Of a stretch of 64,000 bases of DNA, positions 60,899 to 64,000 are shown one piece after another (position 1 is the first letter of the stretch; every line of letters starts with the position of its first letter). Source of the stretch: Georgenia sp. M64 (GTDB lineage: Bacteria; Actinomycetota; Actinomycetes; Actinomycetales; Actinomycetaceae); the NCBI RefSeq assembly GCF_038049925.1, contig NZ_CP145809.1, positions 2,948,599 through 3,012,598 on the forward strand, given 5' to 3'. The translations under genes and the position numbers were made by a program. The notes below the pieces were generated by a model. The model ran no database searches, was not told the origin of the DNA, and saw only the letters and a program-made list of their open reading frames with translations.

Positions 60899-62053
60899 AT
60901 GGGTACGGCAGAAGCGGGATCCGTTGGGAGCGGTACCGCAAGGGCGGCAGAAGCGGGATCCGTCCGGAGCGGTGCCGCCCGCGGCGGCGCTGCAGCGGTC
61001 ACCGTGCCCGTCGTCCTCGTGGGGTCCACGTTCGCAACCTTGGGCCTCACCCTCCATGCTCGCGAGCTGGCGGCCGCGCTCGTCGAGACCATGCCGCTGC
61101 GGAGCTCCGACCTGCCGGACGTGGTCGCCCTCGCCCTGGTCCTCGTCGGAGCGGCGGTCGCCGGCTGGTACCTCCTCAGCGCGCTGACCGCGGCCGCGCT
61201 GCTGCTCGCGCGGGGCGGCGGTGGCACGACCACGCGGCTCCAGGCTTGGCTCACGCGCTGGGGCGCACCAGCGCTGCGTCGAGCTTTCGCCACCACAGCA
61301 GTGGCGTCCATGGGGCTGGGCGTGGCCGTCAGCACGAGCGCCATGGCGGCCCCCACCGACGGGCCGTCGACCACGGTCGAGGCACCATCCCTCTCGGCGG
61401 AACAGGTCGACCCGGTGCCGGCCGATCTGGGCTGGGGAGCACCGTCGCCGTCCGAGCGCCCGGACGAGCGCGTCCCCGCCCCGCCCAGCACCGCGGCCGT
61501 CCCGGCCGGGACCCCCGGCGCACCGTCGGGAGGCACACCGAGGGCGACCAGCGCCGCGGCGGCGACCGGCGCGGCACCGAGAAAGTCCGACCCCGGACGG
61601 CCGGACCAGCTCGCCGGCCCGGCCCCGACGTCCGCTCCCCGACCGGACGAGGCGCGGGGGGCGACGACGGAGACCCCCTCCGTGGGCTCACCTCTGCCTC
61701 CCGACCCCACCGCTCCGTCCACCGGAGCACCGGTCGCACGAACCGCGACCGCGCCCCCGGCCACGCCGGGTGCACCGACCAGCGCCGACCGGGCCCCCTC
61801 CCCCTCTGTGCCGGGCCCCGCCGACACCAGCGGGTCGGAGGTCACCCGTGACGGCGAGGCCGCGCACCTGGTGCGCGCCGGCGAGTCCCTGTGGAGCGTC
61901 GCCGCCGGACACCTCGGGTCGGGCGCGAGCGACGCTGAGGTGGCCGCCGCCTGGCCGCGCTGGTACCGCGAGAACGTCGTGACCATCGGTCCCGACCCCG
62001 ACCTCATCCATCCCGGCCAGCTGCTCCAGGCCCCGAGCGAGGAGATCCCATGA
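60899..62053 (+). CDS. LysM-domain membrane protein
   Basis: A 384-residue protein. The N-terminus has two 13-residue repeats (AEAGSVxSGxARx). Then come membrane segments (VTVPVVLVGSTFATLGLTL, VVALALVLVGAAVAGWYLLSALTAAALLLA and a third near 125-150), a long Pro/Ala/Thr-rich wall-spanning linker (about 155-315) and a C-terminal LysM domain (about 320-380, HLVRAGESLWSVAAGHLG to HPGQLLQAP) that binds peptidoglycan. The ATG follows GGAGGCAGG. The stop overlaps the next start (ATGA). Confidence 0.88.
   Translation: MGTAEAGSVGSGTARAAEAGSVRSGAARGGAAAVTVPVVLVGSTFATLGLTLHARELAAALVETMPLRSSDLPDVVALALVLVGAAVAGWYLLSALTAAALLLARGGGGTTTRLQAWLTRWGAPALRRAFATTAVASMGLGVAVSTSAMAAPTDGPSTTVEAPSLSAEQVDPVPADLGWGAPSPSERPDERVPAPPSTAAVPAGTPGAPSGGTPRATSAAAATGAAPRKSDPGRPDQLAGPAPTSAPRPDEARGATTETPSVGSPLPPDPTAPSTGAPVARTATAPPATPGAPTSADRAPSPSVPGPADTSGSEVTRDGEAAHLVRAGESLWSVAAGHLGSGASDAEVAAAWPRWYRENVVTIGPDPDLIHPGQLLQAPSEEIP
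60907..60978 (+). repeat. 39-bp direct repeat at the start of the LysM gene
   Basis: Two near-identical 33-base blocks (60907-60939 and 60946-60978) with a 39-base period encode the two AEAGSV units. Confidence 0.85.
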
Positions 62054-62568
62054 GTACACCGACCGTCACCCGGCCACCGACGGCGGGCGAGCCGCACCGC
62101 GCGGTGCGACGGCCCCCGCACGGCCTGGCCGCCACGGACGTGCCACGGACGTCCTCCGCCCGCCCGTGGGACCGGGTCCGGTTCACCGGCCCGGCAGCGG
62201 CCCGGGCGTCGCAGGACCCGCCTGGGGAGCCGGGTGAGCTTCCCGATCCTCAGCAGTGGGCGGGGGCGCTCGTGCGGTCCGCCGTCGAGGCCCTGCTGGG
62301 TGTCCGTCCGACGGCGCAGCTGGCTCGTTGGCTCAGCTCCGAGCTGTACGACTCCCTCGCCCGCCGGGCAGGTCTGGCGGTGCGGGTGCTGGGGCGGCCG
62401 GCGGTCGCACGCCGGGCCATGGTGCGGCGGGTCCACGTGTGCGAGGTGGGACCCGGGGCCGTCGAGGCCTCCGTGGTGGTCCACGACGGTGAACGCGTGC
62501 GAGCGGCCGCGGTGCGCCTCGAGGCGCACCGCGGCCGCTGGCGGGCCACCGCCCTGGAGATCGGCTGA
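62050..62568 (+). CDS. Rv3235-family protein
   Basis: A 172-residue protein with a disordered N-terminus and a C-terminal alpha/beta domain (QQWAGALVRSAVEALLGVRPTAQLARWLSSELYDSLARRAG and RRVHVCEVGPGAVEASVVVHDGERVRAAAVRLEAHRGRWRATAL). This is the pattern of the mycobacterial Rv3235 family, unknown function, normally next to secA. It overlaps the LysM gene by ATGA. secA is not adjacent here. Confidence 0.82.
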   Translation: MSTPTVTRPPTAGEPHRAVRRPPHGLAATDVPRTSSARPWDRVRFTGPAAARASQDPPGEPGELPDPQQWAGALVRSAVEALLGVRPTAQLARWLSSELYDSLARRAGLAVRVLGRPAVARRAMVRRVHVCEVGPGAVEASVVVHDGERVRAAAVRLEAHRGRWRATALEIG

Positions 62569-62573
62569 TTCGA

Positions 62574-62629
62574 CTGACCGGCTGACCGGCTGACCGGCTG
62601 ACCGGCTGACCGGCTGACCGGCTGACCGG
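62574..62629. repeat. 8-bp tandem repeat, seven perfect copies
   Basis: CTGACCGG repeated seven times fills the gap between the stop codons of two convergent genes (62568 and 62630). Confidence 0.95.
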
Positions 62630-63247
62630 CTACAGGTTCCGGAACATCTGGTCGAACGACGGCACGTCGCCGTAGAGGTCCGCCGGTCCGGCGTTCTCGC
62701 GGGCCGCCACCATCTCCGCGAGCTCACGACCGGCCCGGGCGATCCGGTTCGGCAGGGGGTTGACGGTGTCCGTCTCCCCGGCCCAGTCCTCGGTGGCGGC
62801 GAAGACCGATGTCGTCGCGACGTCGGCGCGCAGGTAGGTCAGCAGCGGCCGGACCGAGTACTCCAGCGCCAGGGAGTGCCGCGCGGTTCCCCCGGTGGCG
62901 CCGAGGAGGACAGGCATCCCGACGAGGGCGTCCTTGTCGATCACGTCGACGAACGACTTGAACAGGCCCGAGTACGTCGTGGTGAAGATCGGCGTGACCG
63001 CGACGAGACCGTCCGCGCGGGTCACCTTGTCCATCACCTCCGCCAGGGCTCCGGTCGCGAAGCCGGTGAGCATGGTGTTGACGATTTCGTGCGCGACGTC
63101 CCGCAGCTCGACGGTCTCGACGGTGGCGGTGACCCCGCGCGCGTCGAGCTCGGTGACGGTGGCGCCGGCCAGACGGTCCGCCAGCAACCGGGTGGAGGAC
63201 GGCCGGCCCAGGCCCGCCGAGACGACGACGATGGTGCGCTCGCTCAT
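62630..63247 (-). CDS. NADPH-dependent FMN reductase, CE1759-like
   Basis: A 205-residue flavodoxin-fold reductase: MSERTIVVVSAGLGRPSSTRLLADRL, then VAVTPIFTTTYSGLFKSFVDVI and PVLLGATGGTARHSLALEYSVRPLLTYL. It supplies reduced FMN to a two-component monooxygenase. The LLM monooxygenase gene lies 28 bases upstream on the same strand, so the two form a pair. ATG at 63247 after AGGAAGCAGGA. Confidence 0.9.
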   Translation of the reverse strand: MSERTIVVVSAGLGRPSSTRLLADRLAGATVTELDARGVTATVETVELRDVAHEIVNTMLTGFATGALAEVMDKVTRADGLVAVTPIFTTTYSGLFKSFVDVIDKDALVGMPVLLGATGGTARHSLALEYSVRPLLTYLRADVATTSVFAATEDWAGETDTVNPLPNRIARAGRELAEMVAARENAGPADLYGDVPSFDQMFRNL

Positions 63248-63275
63248 GAGTGATCCTGCTTCCTGGTCGGTGCTC

Positions 63276-64000
63276 TCACAGCCCGAAGGCGGCGCCGGCG
63301 CGGTCAGCGGCGGCGGTGTCGTCCTCGGCGGTCCGGCCGGTCCACGTGTCCTCGCCGGCGACGTGGCCACCGGCGGCGGTGCCCGCCTGACGCGCCTTCG
63401 CGACGCGTTCGGCGTGGGTCGGGGGACCCGACGGGACGTCGGCCGGCCGGGTTGCCTCGTTCTCCTTGCGCAGCGCCGGGACGATCTCCTCGGCGAGGAG
63501 GTCGATCTGCTCGAGCACGGTCTTCAGCGGCAGCCCGGCGTGGTCGATGAGGAAGAGCTGACGCTGGTAGTGCCCGACCACGTCCTTCATCGCCGCGTAG
63601 CGGTCGATGATCTCCTGCGGTGAGCCCACCGTCAGCGGGGTCTCGGCGGAGAAGTCCTCCATCGAGGGCCCGTGGCCGTAGACCGGGGCGTTGTCGAAGT
63701 ACGGCCGGAACTCGGCCTTGGCGTCCTGGGAGTTCTTCCGGGCGAAGAACTGGCCGCCCAGCCCCACGATCGCCTGGTTCGCCGGCCCGTGGCCGTAGTG
63801 CTCGAACCGCTCCCGGTAGTACTGGACCATCCGGCGCGTGTGCGACAGGGGCCAGAAGATGTTGTTGTGGAAGAAGCCATCACCGTAGTAGGCGGCCTGC
63901 TCGGCGATCTCCGGGGACCGGATCGAGCCGTGCCAGACGAACGGCGGCACGCCGTCCAGCGGGCGGGGGGTGGCGGTGAAGCCCTGGAGCGGGGTCCGGA
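63276..64000 (-). CDS. LLM-class (luciferase-like) flavin-dependent monooxygenase, 5' part outside window
   Basis: The visible 241 residues are the C-terminal part of a bacterial-luciferase-like TIM barrel: FTATPRPLDGVPPFVWHGSIRSPEIAEQAAYYGDGFF, FWPLSHTRRMVQYYRERFEHYGHG, TPLTVGSPQEIIDRYAAM and FLIDHAGLPLKTVLEQIDLLAEEIVPALR. It belongs to the CE1758-type group that pairs with the FMN reductase just downstream. A disordered Ala/Gly/Asp tail (about 60 residues) follows. Substrate unknown. Confidence 0.88.
   Translation of the reverse strand, partial: RTPLQGFTATPRPLDGVPPFVWHGSIRSPEIAEQAAYYGDGFFHNNIFWPLSHTRRMVQYYRERFEHYGHGPANQAIVGLGGQFFARKNSQDAKAEFRPYFDNAPVYGHGPSMEDFSAETPLTVGSPQEIIDRYAAMKDVVGHYQRQLFLIDHAGLPLKTVLEQIDLLAEEIVPALRKENEATRPADVPSGPPTHAERVAKARQAGTAAGGHVAGEDTWTGRTAEDDTAAADRAGAAFGL

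Overview
The window is a stretch of chromosome from a high-GC actinobacterium, most likely one of the Micrococcales (Cellulomonas/Georgenia-like; the genus is my inference). The evidence is very high GC with GC-rich third codon positions, many GTG starts, 4-base GTGA/ATGA gene overlaps, an actinobacterial Kgd fusion enzyme, the 24-residue ribosomal protein bL37, a SigR/RsrA-type sigma/anti-sigma pair, a 13E12-type HNH protein and an actinobacterial SOS box. Nearly all of it is ordinary core chromosome; I see no prophage, insertion sequence, rRNA or CRISPR array.

Left part (1-16.7 kb, almost all minus strand): a continuous core block. In transcription order it holds argS-lysA, hom-thrC-thrB, rho, rpmE, prfA-prmC, a Sua5-type tsaC with a repeat tail, a WecA-type sugar-phosphate transferase, and atpI-atpB-atpE-atpF-atpH, the last running off the left edge. 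One small VanZ-like gene sits on the opposite strand between prmC and the Sua5 gene.

Middle (16.7-33 kb): an anchored hypothetical protein, a 17-bp tandem repeat, tRNA-Arg(CCG) with a large hairpin, a TetR regulator, a GDPD-type phosphodiesterase, bifunctional adhE preceded by a tandem of DosR-like boxes, a GAF/PucR-type regulator preceded by a hexanucleotide repeat, an M23 peptidase, two CNNM/CBS membrane proteins and kgd.

Anaerobic-respiration section (33-44.5 kb): moaA-moaD, a DMSO-reductase-type operon (Tat-exported molybdoenzyme, FeS subunit, membrane anchor) whose catalytic gene has a noticeably less GC-biased composition, moaE, a DUF6457-like gene, a TorD-type chaperone, a ferredoxin/zinc-ribbon protein, a SnoaL-like protein, a possible second TorD-like protein and a DUF4097-type protein. 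With adhE this suggests an organism able to live with little oxygen.

Stress section (44.7-49 kb): a quinone-oxidoreductase-type enzyme, bL37, rsrA-like and sigR-like genes with an exact GGAAT-N18-GTT promoter, and a 13E12/HNH gene behind a perfect SOS box. Right part (49-64 kb): a DoxX-like gene, aroA-rsgA-hisN, sbcD-sbcC, a DUF6912-like gene, a MinD/CpaE-like ATPase with a SAF-domain protein, a small excisionase-type HTH protein, a LysM protein with an Rv3235-like partner, and an FMN reductase/LLM monooxygenase pair cut by the right edge.

The most interesting signals are regulatory: (1) 10-bp-phased direct repeats in both intergenic regions flanking the small HTH gene; (2) an autoregulatory SigR promoter placed to give an N-terminally extended sigma factor; (3) the SOS-controlled 13E12 gene immediately upstream of it; (4) DosR-like boxes upstream of adhE, with weaker relatives near the DMSO reductase genes.
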